From CAZAQK01 sp046344715 (GTDB lineage: Bacteria > Pseudomonadota > Alphaproteobacteria > Rickettsiales > SXRF01): a DNA stretch of 64,000 nucleotides. Below the pieces are notes generated by a model. It was not told the origin of the DNA, did no database searches, and saw nothing but the letters and a program-made list of their open reading frames with translations. The translations under genes were made by a program, and so were the position numbers. Positions 16,826 to 25,321 of this stretch are shown here, piece by piece. The DNA lies in NCBI GenBank assembly GCA_046344715.1, contig JBKDKX010000012.1, positions 41,518 through 105,517 of the forward strand. The letters run 5' to 3'. The stretch's first letter is position 1, and each line of letters opens with the position of its first letter.

Positions 16826-18793
16826 CTATATAGCTGGTGCGAAGAAGTCGTAATTGTTGCGCTTTATCTTCTTAGCACGTTTCTTAGGTTTTTTTGGTTT
16901 ATCAACAGATTTTAGATTTCGTTTTTTCTTTGATTGATCCGTTGTATATAAATAATCATTTTTGCGAGCTACGGAGATATAAAGATCTATAGCGTTGCGG
17001 TTTGGGGTATCATCAGAAAGTGTTGCGTTAAATAAATCACCTTCAATTTTTAGATTCTGGCATATCTTAAAATAATTAGCGCAGACGATTAGTTTATTTC
17101 TCTCGTACCATGTAAACCAGCGGTCTGTCCTGATATTAGCAAACATAACTGGCCGAAATCCCTCATATTTCCTGAACACACTGCGTCCACGAATTGCCTT
17201 ATCTACATGACCGATATAATCCAGAATGCTGGTCATAAGGTCTGAGTGGACGAAATAATCTTTTGATGAATAATTGATATTATCCGGAGTTTTAATGACG
17301 AGTGCACCCCAGTTTGAAGCAAGCATTGACGCAATATCTCCTTTTTTTACCATCGCGCCGGATTCATCACCGGTTACGATAAGCAATGTATTATTGAGAA
17401 GGCCCTCAGCTTCCAATGATGTTAAAAATTCATTTAGGGCATGATCTGCTGTATGAAATGCATCCTTTAAACTGCTATTAAATTTCCCTTTGAACTCATC
17501 TTTTACAAATAGAGGAAAATGTGTTGAGGTTGTCATTAATGCGGCAAACCATGGCTTGTCACCTGCATTGATTTTATGAAGTTCTTTCTGTACGCGAGGA
17601 TAAAAAGTGTGATCCGGCATTCCATATGTAAGCCCTTTTTTTCCTTCTTTAATATCTGGGTATAATTTACGCAGTAATTTATGGCCATATTGCGATTGTA
17701 TTCCAACATTTTTCATGAATAAATTTTTCTTAGAAAAATGGATATTGCTTGCTTGAAAGAAAGCAGTTTTATAGCCTAGTTTACCCAAAATTTTTGGCAG
17801 GCAATTATTTTTTGTGCCGTATACAATATTGCCCCATTTATTTGGGCTGTTCTTACGGCCAACGATAGCACTGCTTGGTAATGCGCCTGGAGTAGTGGAG
17901 AGTATTAGAACTCGCCGGTATAGAGTTGGCATATCACCGCATAGTATGCTGTATAAGCCATTTTCAGTAAAACGTTGGTGGTAAATGAAATTAGTGTAAT
18001 GGATATTATTTTCCGCCAGTTTTTGCAGATTGGGCATGGCTCCATCACGCAAAAATTGTTCGGAAAGGCCTTCAATAGTGACAATTAAAATATTAGGCTG
18101 TCTTTCTTTTTTCGTAATGCCTTTGGAAATTTCATTATCAGGCAGATTTAGCTGCATGAAGCGAGCATATTCCCGATTGGTCTCTAGAAAATATTTATAT
18201 GGCTTTTCTTCGATAGTTTCAAAAATTGCCGTAATATTTTCTTCAAACACATTGTATTGCTGCCAGAATGGCTTGCTGGCATCCAGTGGTAAGAAAAATA
18301 ATGATACAGGAAATAACAAGGCCAGCAAAACATATCGATAATGTAGCGTATGAAGCTTTTTCTTAGTGGTATATAACGTGCCATAATAGCTGATAAATAA
18401 TACTAGCCACGCCCCTATAATTAAGGGGCTGGCGAGTGATTTGCTGAGGAATTCTTCTTCTGTCAGGAATCGGCTGTCTGCAATATGCAGGTTAGAAAAA
18501 TTGATTCCAAGATTGGCGATATTGGAGGCATACGCCAGTGAATACAAAAATACCAGTATAGATATCAATATGCGTTTTTGTGGCAGTAATGAGATTACCA
18601 GCGCAAATATCAGAGCGCATGAGATATCAGAAACCAGGCTTCTTCCGATTACCGTGACTGAAAATATACTTGGTAACAAATCCAAGTGATAATACGAAAG
18701 AGCACGCGCAAGCAGCGTGACTATGAATGCAGCCAGAAAGTGTTGTACGCAGCGCCTACAAAATACACTCAGAAAATTGCTGTAAATACTCAC
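16826..18793 (-). CDS. Membrane sulfatase-fold phosphoglycerol transferase-like protein (LTA synthase family)
   Basis: 655 residues: about five membrane helices in the first ~190 residues and then an extracytoplasmic alkaline-phosphatase/sulfatase-fold domain, as in LtaS and OpgB. Seen are NILIVTIEGLSEQF (metal-binding start), FTENGLYSILCGDMP at the expected nucleophile region, STHFPLFV and IVTGDESGAM. Such enzymes move phosphoglycerol or phosphoethanolamine onto envelope glycans. The C-terminus is a Lys/Arg-rich tail, unusual for the family. The ATG overlaps the stop of phaB by 4 nt. Confidence 0.8.
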   Translation of the reverse strand: MSIYSNFLSVFCRRCVQHFLAAFIVTLLARALSYYHLDLLPSIFSVTVIGRSLVSDISCALIFALVISLLPQKRILISILVFLYSLAYASNIANLGINFSNLHIADSRFLTEEEFLSKSLASPLIIGAWLVLFISYYGTLYTTKKKLHTLHYRYVLLALLFPVSLFFLPLDASKPFWQQYNVFEENITAIFETIEEKPYKYFLETNREYARFMQLNLPDNEISKGITKKERQPNILIVTIEGLSEQFLRDGAMPNLQKLAENNIHYTNFIYHQRFTENGLYSILCGDMPTLYRRVLILSTTPGALPSSAIVGRKNSPNKWGNIVYGTKNNCLPKILGKLGYKTAFFQASNIHFSKKNLFMKNVGIQSQYGHKLLRKLYPDIKEGKKGLTYGMPDHTFYPRVQKELHKINAGDKPWFAALMTTSTHFPLFVKDEFKGKFNSSLKDAFHTADHALNEFLTSLEAEGLLNNTLLIVTGDESGAMVKKGDIASMLASNWGALVIKTPDNINYSSKDYFVHSDLMTSILDYIGHVDKAIRGRSVFRKYEGFRPVMFANIRTDRWFTWYERNKLIVCANYFKICQNLKIEGDLFNATLSDDTPNRNAIDLYISVARKNDYLYTTDQSKKKRNLKSVDKPKKPKKRAKKIKRNNYDFFAPAI

Positions 18794-19512
18794 TCCATAT
18801 GCTGGCCGCCGTTGACGGAGAGGGTCTCACCTGTAATGAAAGCGGCTTCGTCAGCGGCTAGAAACAGTACTGCGCGCGCAATCTCTTCAGGTTTACCCAT
18901 ACGCCCAACGGGGATATTAGCAACAATGGCTTTGAGTATATCTTCTTTCACCGTCTTTGTCATATCCGTTTCGATATAACCAGGAGCAACGGCATTTACA
19001 GTAATACCGCGGGAAGCCGTTTCACGCGCAAGTGCTTTGGTAAACCCAAAAATACCGGATTTTGCAGCGGAATAATTGGTTTGCCCAAATTGCCCAAGTT
19101 GGCCATTGAGCGAGCTGATATTAATAATACGTCCAAACTTGCGCTCACGCATGGATTCGATCACCGCGCGCGACATGTAAAAGCAAGAGTTCAGGTTAGT
19201 ATCAATTACATGATCCCAGCCTTCCGCATCCATTTTATGCATGGCGGCGTCACGGGTGATGCCGGCGTTATTTACCAGAATATCAATAGGCCCAACATCA
19301 GCCAAAATTTTTTCTATGCCTTTTTTGCAGGAATCAAAATTGCTGATATCCCACTTATAAGCAGGAATGCCATGCTCTTTGGTGAAGGCCTGCGCCACAT
19401 CATCACGAGAGGCATAATTGGCTACAACCTTGTATCCAGCATTTTTGAGTGCAAGTGAAATGGCTGCGCCAATGCCGCGTGTTCCACCGGTTACTAAAGC
19501 AATTCTCGACAT
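18790..19512 (-). CDS. phaB: Acetoacetyl-CoA reductase PhaB
   Basis: An SDR enzyme that reduces acetoacetyl-CoA to (R)-3-hydroxybutyryl-CoA for PHB. Begins SRIALVTGGTRGIGAAIS (cofactor motif TGGTRGIG), has NNAGITRDAAMHKM, the catalytic Ser in ISSLNGQLGQFGQTNYSAAKSG and its YxxxK. ATG 19510-19512 is favoured by AAAGG 7 nt upstream; the frame is open further upstream but overlaps phaA. 240 residues, standard. Follows phaA directly. Confidence 0.95.
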   Translation of the reverse strand: MSRIALVTGGTRGIGAAISLALKNAGYKVVANYASRDDVAQAFTKEHGIPAYKWDISNFDSCKKGIEKILADVGPIDILVNNAGITRDAAMHKMDAEGWDHVIDTNLNSCFYMSRAVIESMRERKFGRIINISSLNGQLGQFGQTNYSAAKSGIFGFTKALARETASRGITVNAVAPGYIETDMTKTVKEDILKAIVANIPVGRMGKPEEIARAVLFLAADEAAFITGETLSVNGGQHME

Positions 19513-19516
19513 CGTT

Positions 19517-20698
19517 TTACCTTTCAACACACATTGCAACGCCCATACCGCCGCCGATACACAGCGTGGCCAGACCTTTTTTAACATTTCTACGGTGCAT
19601 CTCATGCAGCAGCGTAGTTAGCACGCGCGCACCGGAAGCACCTACAGGATGACCTAACGCTATTGCGCCGCCATTGACATTGACCTTGGTCAAATCCCAA
19701 CCCATTTCACGGTTCACAGAAATAGCCTGCGCTGCAAATGCCTCATTCGCTTCGATCAGGTCTAAATCTTTTACGCTCCATCCAGCTTTTTCCAGTGCTT
19801 TCTTGCTCGCAGGGATTGGGCCTGTGCCCATGATTTCCGGTGCAACACCAGCATGTGCCCAGGATTTGATGGTGGCTAGCGGTTTAAGACCACGTTTATC
19901 TGCTTCTGCGCGCGTCATGAGCATCACCATCGCCGCCCCGTCATTGATACCGGAGGCATTGCCTGCAGTAACGGTACCTTCTTTGTCAAATGCTGCACGA
20001 AGTTTTCCCAAGGATTCCATAGTGGTTTCTGGTTTTGGGTGTTCATCACTATCAATAGTGGTGTCACCTTTTTTACCTTTGATGACCACTGGCACGATTT
20101 CATCCTTGAACTTGCCTTCTTTCATGGCTGCACCAGCTTTTTGTTGTGAAGCAAGGGCGAATTCATCCTGTTCACTGCGGCTGATGCCAAACTGCTTGGC
20201 GATATTTTCTGCGGTAACGCCCATATGGATATTATGGAACGGGTCAAGCAGCGCGTCAAAAATCATCGTATCCACCATTGCAGCATTACCCATTTTGGTT
20301 GGTGTACGCAGGTTGAGTGCGTGCGGTGCCATGCTCATGCTTTCCTGACCACCGGCAATTACGATGCTGCTATCCCCATTTTTAATGGCCTGATAGCCGA
20401 GGCATACGGCGCGCAGGCCAGAGCCACAAAGCTGATTGATACCCCATGCCGGAGTTTCCTTCGGTACGCCGGCATTTAGTGATGCTTGACGTGCAGGGTT
20501 TGGGCCACAACCTGCGGTGAGGATCTGTCCTAGAATAACTTCTGATACATCGGCACCATTCACTTTAGTACGCGCCAGAGTTTCCTTGATAATAGTTTCG
20601 CCGAGCTTGTGGGCATGGAGTGTGCCGAACACGCCGTTAAATGTTCCGATAGCGGTACGAAGTGCACTTACAATTACAACATCATTGGCGGCGGTCAT
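19517..20698 (-). CDS. phaA: Acetyl-CoA acetyltransferase (beta-ketothiolase) PhaA
   Basis: Condenses two acetyl-CoA to acetoacetyl-CoA. The 393-residue thiolase has the nucleophile Cys in INQLCGSGLRAV, the His in GGAIALGHPVGASG and the second Cys in LCIGGGMGVAM. First gene of a leftward phaA-phaB pair; phaB starts 4 nt downstream of it. Confidence 0.96.
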   Translation of the reverse strand: MTAANDVVIVSALRTAIGTFNGVFGTLHAHKLGETIIKETLARTKVNGADVSEVILGQILTAGCGPNPARQASLNAGVPKETPAWGINQLCGSGLRAVCLGYQAIKNGDSSIVIAGGQESMSMAPHALNLRTPTKMGNAAMVDTMIFDALLDPFHNIHMGVTAENIAKQFGISRSEQDEFALASQQKAGAAMKEGKFKDEIVPVVIKGKKGDTTIDSDEHPKPETTMESLGKLRAAFDKEGTVTAGNASGINDGAAMVMLMTRAEADKRGLKPLATIKSWAHAGVAPEIMGTGPIPASKKALEKAGWSVKDLDLIEANEAFAAQAISVNREMGWDLTKVNVNGGAIALGHPVGASGARVLTTLLHEMHRRNVKKGLATLCIGGGMGVAMCVER

Positions 20699-20805
20699 GA
20701 GAACTCCTTCGGAAAAATTTATGCGGAATTTGTATGTAGGGAGCGGGAGGCAGAATGTCCAGAGATATTCGGTTCAATAATGTATTTATTCCGCAACGCA
20801 CAATA

Positions 20806-22011
20806 TTAAGAAAGCGAAGCAAGCCAATGGCTCAAAGGTTGCCATAGTTCACGCTTTGCTTGTGATCCAACAATCATGCTTACATGTCCGGCAGCGGGAT
20901 AAATTATTTTGGCGTGTTTAATTGCTTTAGCAAGCGGCAGCGCGCAATCAAAAGGCACGACATGATCATTTTTAGGCATGGCGATGAAGGTGGGAAGCTT
21001 TAATTCTTTTGGATTGATAATTTTGTTTGCTATCTGCCAACCGCCAACCGCCAACTGATTCTCCTGCGCCCAGTCAATCAAACAATCATGCGCCATGCGC
21101 GAGGTCATCGGTACACCATCATTTACCCAGTGCTCCAGCGCAATAAAATCCTTTGCGGCGCGGCCATGTTCTTCCAGACTAGCAAAGCGCTTGAACTTCT
21201 GCTCAAACACCCATGGATCAGTGAGGTAAAACAAGGCCTGTATAATCTCGGCCGGAACAGTGTCGCCTGAGGCCAGTATTTCAGCCATCTTTTGCTTATA
21301 TGCATCATCCAATATGAGTGGTTTAAAATTATCGCAATGGAAGTTCCACGGCGTGGCAAGTAGGGCAAGTGCGCCTACATGTTTTACTGCAATATGTGCT
21401 GCTGCCAGCGAGAGTACGCCGCCCATGCAATATCCAGCCAGTGCAATTTTCCCGCCGGTTTTTTCAGCAAGATATTTTATGGCTGGAATGAGGATATGGG
21501 CAATGTAATCCTCGCAGTTATAATCTTTCTCGGTATCTGCGGGTTTACCCCAATCCAGCACTAGCGGGTAATGCCCTTCAGATGCCAAAAATCGCAGTAG
21601 GCTACGTTCTTCCTCTAAGTCGAGAATATAATAGCGATTGATAAGGGAAGGAATAAAAAGCACCACTGCGCCGTTATGGGCAGTGGTAGCATTAATCCCA
21701 TAATCCAACAGGCGTGCAGCACCCTTCTGCCATATGGATGGTGGCTCAGGAACCTCACGCTTATATGCCGTATTGCAATAACGTTTTATGCCGGAAATTA
21801 CATCAGCGGCGTGGTTTTGCACTTCGTTTTGCAGGGCTTTTTCGAACTGCTCGGGGTTTAGTTTTGGGTTTTTTGTTGCTAGCGGCTGATTCCAGTGCGG
21901 CAAGGCGTTTTTCGCACATTGCCACGCGGAAAGCGAGTTCAGACAGCCTGTTAGCATCATCAGGTGCAGCGGAAGCGTTGGAATATGCTGATTTTTCACC
22001 GGATTGGCCAT
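20806..22011 (-). CDS. phaC: Poly(3-hydroxyalkanoate) synthase PhaC-like
   Basis: Polymerises hydroxyacyl-CoA into PHA at the granule surface. 401 residues with the lipase-like box GYCMGG holding the catalytic Cys, PKNDHVVPF with the general-base Asp, and AAGHVSMIVG with the catalytic His. This is shorter than class I enzymes (~600) and near class III/IV length, which work with a small partner subunit. The annotated start overlaps the next upstream gene by about 200 nt; internal Met codons at residues 18-19 would shorten the overlap only slightly. Leftward, separated from phaA by 107 bp. Confidence 0.88.
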   Translation of the reverse strand: MANPVKNQHIPTLPLHLMMLTGCLNSLSAWQCAKNALPHWNQPLATKNPKLNPEQFEKALQNEVQNHAADVISGIKRYCNTAYKREVPEPPSIWQKGAARLLDYGINATTAHNGAVVLFIPSLINRYYILDLEEERSLLRFLASEGHYPLVLDWGKPADTEKDYNCEDYIAHILIPAIKYLAEKTGGKIALAGYCMGGVLSLAAAHIAVKHVGALALLATPWNFHCDNFKPLILDDAYKQKMAEILASGDTVPAEIIQALFYLTDPWVFEQKFKRFASLEEHGRAAKDFIALEHWVNDGVPMTSRMAHDCLIDWAQENQLAVGGWQIANKIINPKELKLPTFIAMPKNDHVVPFDCALPLAKAIKHAKIIYPAAGHVSMIVGSQAKRELWQPLSHWLASLS

Positions 22012-22147
22012 AGGTGCCTTTTTGCATGGATTGAATCATGTCCAGCATAGCGTGAATAAATTGTTTGTCACTCACCACCGAGGATAGTTGTTTCTGCCAT
22101 AAATCCAGCATTTCTTTGGCCAGTTGCTGATAAGTGTTGTTGCTCAT
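21803..22147 (-). CDS. Small putative PHA synthase partner/phasin-like protein overlapping phaC
   Basis: 114 residues from ATG 22145-22147 (a TTG start at 22201 would add 18). The N-terminal part (QQLAKEMLDLWQKQLSSVV) is amphipathic, the middle contains LSELAFRVAMCEKRLAALES, reminiscent of the C-terminal helix of class III PhaE subunits, and the tail is a Lys/Pro/Arg-rich, DNA- or granule-binding-like stretch. It overlaps the phaC reading frame by ~209 nt in another frame. The pairing with a short PhaC suggests a two-subunit synthase, but the identity is inferred. Confidence 0.55.
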   Translation of the reverse strand: MSNNTYQQLAKEMLDLWQKQLSSVVSDKQFIHAMLDMIQSMQKGTYGQSGEKSAYSNASAAPDDANRLSELAFRVAMCEKRLAALESAASNKKPKTKPRAVRKSPAKRSAKPRR

Positions 22148-22248
22148 AATTGTATTATCATCCGTTAATGTTCTTGCCAGATTAGCATAATAATGGTACA
22201 AAAAGTGACTGTATTTTATATGGTTATAGCCCTTTTGACAAGAAACGG

Positions 22249-22782
22249 ATGTTTATGCAGGCAGAAGCACAAGAAGCTGTTGTAATTAAAAAATATGCGA
22301 ACCGCCGCCTGTATGACACTGGAACCAGTGCATATATCACTTTGGAAGATCTTTGTCAGCGCGTTAAGGACGGCAAGGATTTCGTGGTGGTTGATGCTAA
22401 AACTGGGCAGGACATTACCCGTCAGGTGCTCACCCAGATTATATTTGAGCAGGAAACCAAGGGTTTTCACCTGCTTCCTACCAATTTTTTGCGCTCTGCC
22501 ATTCGTTTTTATGACGATAATATGAATGGTGTGATGCAGCATTATCTTGAAGCGAGCATGAAGACCTTCGTGGGTAACCAGGATAAGATGCGCGGCATAA
22601 TGGGCAAGGCTATAGATGGCGCATCGCCTTTTGCTCCGCTGGAAGAAATGACCCGTAATAACGTAGCACTCTTTGAAAAAGCGATGAGCATGTTCTCACC
22701 GATGAATTATTTTAATGCAGGTGAAAGCGTGGAATCTTCTGAGGAAGAAGCTATGCGTGCGAAACGCAATACCCGCCGATAA
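22249..22782 (+). CDS. phaR: PHB synthesis repressor PhaR
   Basis: A DNA-binding sensor of PHB granules that represses phasin and pha genes when polymer is absent. Signature VIKKYANRRLYDTGTSAYITLEDL at residues ~9-32 followed by the accumulation-regulator domain with DITRQVLTQIIFEQE. 177 residues, normal. Divergent from phaC and its partner gene with a ~100-bp spacer, where autoregulatory sites would be expected. Confidence 0.94.
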   Translation: MFMQAEAQEAVVIKKYANRRLYDTGTSAYITLEDLCQRVKDGKDFVVVDAKTGQDITRQVLTQIIFEQETKGFHLLPTNFLRSAIRFYDDNMNGVMQHYLEASMKTFVGNQDKMRGIMGKAIDGASPFAPLEEMTRNNVALFEKAMSMFSPMNYFNAGESVESSEEEAMRAKRNTRR

Positions 22783-22799
22783 TTATCTATAGGTTATAC

Positions 22800-23114
22800 C
22801 TAAATCGGCATTCGGATGATTTCTTGGTAGGCGTTGATGACGCGGTCACGCACGGCAACCACCGTGTTGAGTGTGAGTTCCGCATTAGACACCGCAGTCA
22901 CTAAGTCTGCCAGCTCTACTTTGCCGGTAAGGGCATCCATCTGGATGGCTTCTGATTTATATTGGTTGTTGATGGCGTCATCTACGGTGGATTTCAGAAA
23001 TTGCGAGAATGACGCGCCAGGCACTTCTTCCTGAAGCGGCGCAGCCTGTGCCTCCTGTTGGAGCTTGAGCTGGTTTTTATAGGCATTTACAGCACCTAGC
23101 TGAGCAGCATCCAT
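22800..23114 (-). CDS. fliE: Flagellar hook-basal body protein FliE
   Basis: Joins the MS ring to the proximal rod and helps open the export gate. 104 residues; the C-terminal half (FSQFLKSTVDDAIN ... VAVRDRVINAYQEIIRMPI) is the conserved FliE domain. Last gene of the leftward flgB-flgC-fliE unit, 6 nt after flgC. Confidence 0.95.
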   Translation of the reverse strand: MDAAQLGAVNAYKNQLKLQQEAQAAPLQEEVPGASFSQFLKSTVDDAINNQYKSEAIQMDALTGKVELADLVTAVSNAELTLNTVVAVRDRVINAYQEIIRMPI

Positions 23115-23120
23115 AGGTTA

Positions 23121-23531
23121 TTATCCTCTTAATAAATCAATCGTCCGTGTTAACATGGCTTTTGAAATCTCAATCATGTTGAGGTTTGCTTCATAGCCAC
23201 GACGTGCTTCACGCATATCCATCATTTCCACAATAGTGTTAACATTTGGATAAAGTACATATCCCTGTTCATCGGCGGCCGGATGTGTGGGATTGAACTC
23301 TTTATTGAAGTCTGACTGATCGTGCGTGCGCTTAACTACTTTAACGCGTTCCACGCCCATTTCTCTATCCAGAACATTCTGGAACATTACAATTTTGCGG
23401 CGGTAGGGTTCCGAGCCGGGTGTTGCACCGGTGGAATCGGCATTGGCGATATTTTCTGCCACAACACGTAGGCGGTCGCCTTGCGCTTTCATGCCGGAGG
23501 CAGCGATTTTTAATGTGTCAGAAAGTTGCAT
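23121..23531 (-). CDS. flgC: Flagellar basal-body rod protein FlgC
   Basis: A proximal rod subunit. 136 residues; conserved rod N-terminus with AASGMKAQGDRLRVVAENIANADST and the C-terminal NLNMIEISKAMLTRTIDLLRG helix. Lies between flgB (22 nt upstream) and fliE. Confidence 0.96.
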   Translation of the reverse strand: MQLSDTLKIAASGMKAQGDRLRVVAENIANADSTGATPGSEPYRRKIVMFQNVLDREMGVERVKVVKRTHDQSDFNKEFNPTHPAADEQGYVLYPNVNTIVEMMDMREARRGYEANLNMIEISKAMLTRTIDLLRG

Positions 23532-23553
23532 AATCTATTCCCCATCTCTTAAT

Positions 23554-23979
23554 TTAACCGCCGCCACCCGGACGACCAATGGCGATTTTGAACATGTCCA
23601 CCGTTTTGCGGTAGAGGTTCAGCACCTTGGTATATTCCGCCTGATTTTCTGCTGCCTTCATCATTTCTTCTTCAATGGTTACATTGTTGCCATCGGGATT
23701 AAGCTCATAGGTATTTTTACGTTCCGTAGCCTCAAATGCCGCCACATGGCCTGCGACGATCATGTGGTTGGCATTTGTGGTGTGCATAGGCAACTTCTGT
23801 GCCGAAGAGCTGCCTGCCAGCATGGCCATTTTCTTGAAATCAGGTTCGGCAATATCACGAGCGCGGTAATCCGGCGTGTCTGCGTTGGCAACGTTTTGGG
23901 CAATAGCGCTCTGGCGGGCAGAGAGATAACCCAATTTGCTTTTCATTACATTGAGGAGAGATATATCACTATAATTCAT
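23554..23979 (-). CDS. flgB: Flagellar basal-body rod protein FlgB
   Basis: A proximal rod subunit. 141 residues; ARQSAIAQNVANADTPDYRARDI is the rod-family N-terminal motif and the C-terminus ends in a Gly-rich tail. First gene of the leftward rod operon; a sigma-54-like site and an inverted repeat precede it. Confidence 0.95.
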   Translation of the reverse strand: MNYSDISLLNVMKSKLGYLSARQSAIAQNVANADTPDYRARDIAEPDFKKMAMLAGSSSAQKLPMHTTNANHMIVAGHVAAFEATERKNTYELNPDGNNVTIEEEMMKAAENQAEYTKVLNLYRKTVDMFKIAIGRPGGGG

Positions 23980-24014
23980 GTAAAGTCCCGAGTAGGAAAT
24001 AATTGCCTAGTTTG

Positions 24015-24043
24015 TAGATATAGAATACATTATTCTACATCTA
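24015..24043. promoter_or_regulatory. 13-bp inverted repeat upstream of flgB
   Basis: TAGATATAGAATA, a 3-nt spacer, then TATTCTACATCTA: a 13/13 inverted repeat with one mismatch. It sits 36-64 bp upstream of the flgB start, between it and the sigma-54-like site, so it could be an operator for a flagellar regulator or a 5'-leader hairpin. Confidence 0.5.
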
Positions 24044-24048
24044 ATACC

Positions 24049-24065
24049 AACAAGAATTGTGCCAA
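24049..24065 (-). promoter_or_regulatory. Sigma-54-like promoter for flgB-flgC-fliE
   Basis: On the minus strand the site reads TTGGCACAATTCTTGTT: a TGGCAC -24 element, five bases, then TTGT where TTGC is canonical. It reads toward flgB, 70 bp upstream, as expected for RpoN/FlbD-controlled rod genes of alphaproteobacteria. One base of the -12 element is off. Confidence 0.45.
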
Positions 24066-24144
24066 CAAAAATTTGCTTTTCGGAGATTTTTGCGGCAAAA
24101 CTGCAAGTGCACTTAACAGGAAGTTATCGCGGGGTTTCGCCTAA

Positions 24145-24414
24145 ATGCTTTATTTGACAAGAAAAATCGGCGAATCGATTATCATAAACAACAATATAGA
24201 GCTTACCGTGGTGGAAGTGCGCGGTAAAACGGTGAAGCTCGGCTTTGTATTCCCTAAGGAAGCCACCATATTACGCAAGGAACTGCATGAGAAAATCACT
24301 GAACAGAACCTTGCGGCTGCCAGTGGAGGCTTGAGTGATTTTGTCGATATGGATTTTAGCGTCAATGTAGGCAAGACTCCGGCTAAGAAAGATGGGGAAG
24401 GCAATGGAGAATAA
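24145..24414 (+). CDS. csrA: Carbon storage regulator CsrA
   Basis: An RNA-binding post-transcriptional regulator that blocks or stabilises target mRNAs at GGA motifs. The first ~60 residues are classical (MLYLTRKIGESIIIN, VKLGFVFPKEATILRKELHEKI); the Arg/Leu RNA-contact strand near residue 44 is kept although the usual R-x-E-I is spelled L-R-K-E-L. A ~30-residue C-terminal extension is poorly conserved in the family. Located at the head of flagellar genes, fitting a role in motility control; it overlaps the next gene by 11 nt. Confidence 0.9.
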   Translation: MLYLTRKIGESIIINNNIELTVVEVRGKTVKLGFVFPKEATILRKELHEKITEQNLAAASGGLSDFVDMDFSVNVGKTPAKKDGEGNGE

Positions 24415-24700
24415 CACTCCGCCGGAGTTTGATAAGAATAAGCTCGCCGTAGCCCTGACCTATGACAAGGAGAAAGATGCGGCGCCTAAGCTTTCTGCCA
24501 AGGGCAAGGGCTATATGGCAGAGCAGATTATCGCCATTGCCAGAGCTAGTGGTGTTGAAATACGCCATGATTCTGACTTGGCAACCATGCTTTCAAAGCT
24601 TGATCTTGATACGCCAATCCCACTGGAAGCCTATGCGGCGGTGGCAGAAATTCTTACCTATATCTACCGCAAGAATGACGCGATGAAGGGGGCTTCATGA
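24404..24700 (+). CDS. FlhB C-terminal-domain homologue (FlhX-like)
   Basis: 98 residues matching only the cytoplasmic substrate-specificity domain of FlhB/YscU: AVALTYDKEKDAAPKLSAKG, EQIIAIARASGVEI, DSDLATMLSKLDLDTPIP and the terminal YAAVAEILTYIYR. No membrane part is present and the autocleavage NPTH is absent (sequence starts after it). Such stand-alone FlhB tails can support export switching. The ATG at 24404 fits the domain start. Confidence 0.8.
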   Translation: MENNTPPEFDKNKLAVALTYDKEKDAAPKLSAKGKGYMAEQIIAIARASGVEIRHDSDLATMLSKLDLDTPIPLEAYAAVAEILTYIYRKNDAMKGAS

Positions 24701-25053
24701 GTGCTGAGTCACCAGAAAAACTGTTTCAGGATGTATCCGCTTTCATTTCGGAAAGTCGTACCTTGTTAGAAAAAGGCGCAGTGATGGAACTTGACGGTCT
24801 GGATGCTGAAGTAAGAAGGCTGTGTGATGCTGTGCTTGGGCTTTCACAGGAGCAGCGCATTGTGTATGCGGATAAATTACAGGTGCTGATGAAAGGCCTT
24901 TCTGCGCTGGGTGATGAGATGGCAAAGCAGCGTGATGCGGTGGTATCTGAAATGCGCGGGCTGAATCAATATCGCAAGGCGCATGTGGCATACAGCACGG
25001 CTGATGCCACCGATGATTTCGGAAAAAAGAAAGAAGATAATGGAAACGGTTGA
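24697..25053 (+). CDS. Flagellar-locus protein of unknown function
   Basis: 118 residues, helical and charged, with no membrane segment (EKLFQDVSAFISESRTLLEK; VVSEMRGLNQYRKAHVAYST). Size, helical nature and place in the operon recall FlgN/FliT-type export chaperones, but no signature confirms this. It overlaps the FlhB-tail gene by 4 nt and the FliO-like gene by 14 nt. Confidence 0.65.
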   Translation: MSAESPEKLFQDVSAFISESRTLLEKGAVMELDGLDAEVRRLCDAVLGLSQEQRIVYADKLQVLMKGLSALGDEMAKQRDAVVSEMRGLNQYRKAHVAYSTADATDDFGKKKEDNGNG

Positions 25054-25321
25054 TTATAGCCGTTTTATACTGGCGTTTGTTTTTGTACTTGGGCTGATTG
25101 GCCTGTTTTCCGTGGTGGTGAAACGCTATGGCAGCGCATATAAAGTGTATAAAGCAAAAGAAGGTCAAGCCAGCCGTATTGAGGTTATAGAGTCACGTTA
25201 TATTGATGCACGCAGAAAGTTGATGCTGGTGCGGCGAGATGATGTGGAGCATTTGCTCCTGCTGGGTGATGGCAAGGAGACGGTGATTGAGGCAGGGATT
25301 CAGAGTAAGCAAGATGAGTAG
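25040..25321 (+). CDS. fliO: FliO-like flagellar biosynthesis protein
   Basis: A single-span membrane protein of 93 residues: hydrophobic segment at about 8-27 followed by a small basic cytoplasmic domain with IEVIESRYIDARRKLMLVRRDDVEHLLLLG, the KLxLVRRDxxEHLLLxG pattern typical of FliO. Immediately upstream of fliP, as usual. The ATG at 25040 lies inside the end of the preceding gene. Confidence 0.8.
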   Translation: METVDYSRFILAFVFVLGLIGLFSVVVKRYGSAYKVYKAKEGQASRIEVIESRYIDARRKLMLVRRDDVEHLLLLGDGKETVIEAGIQSKQDE

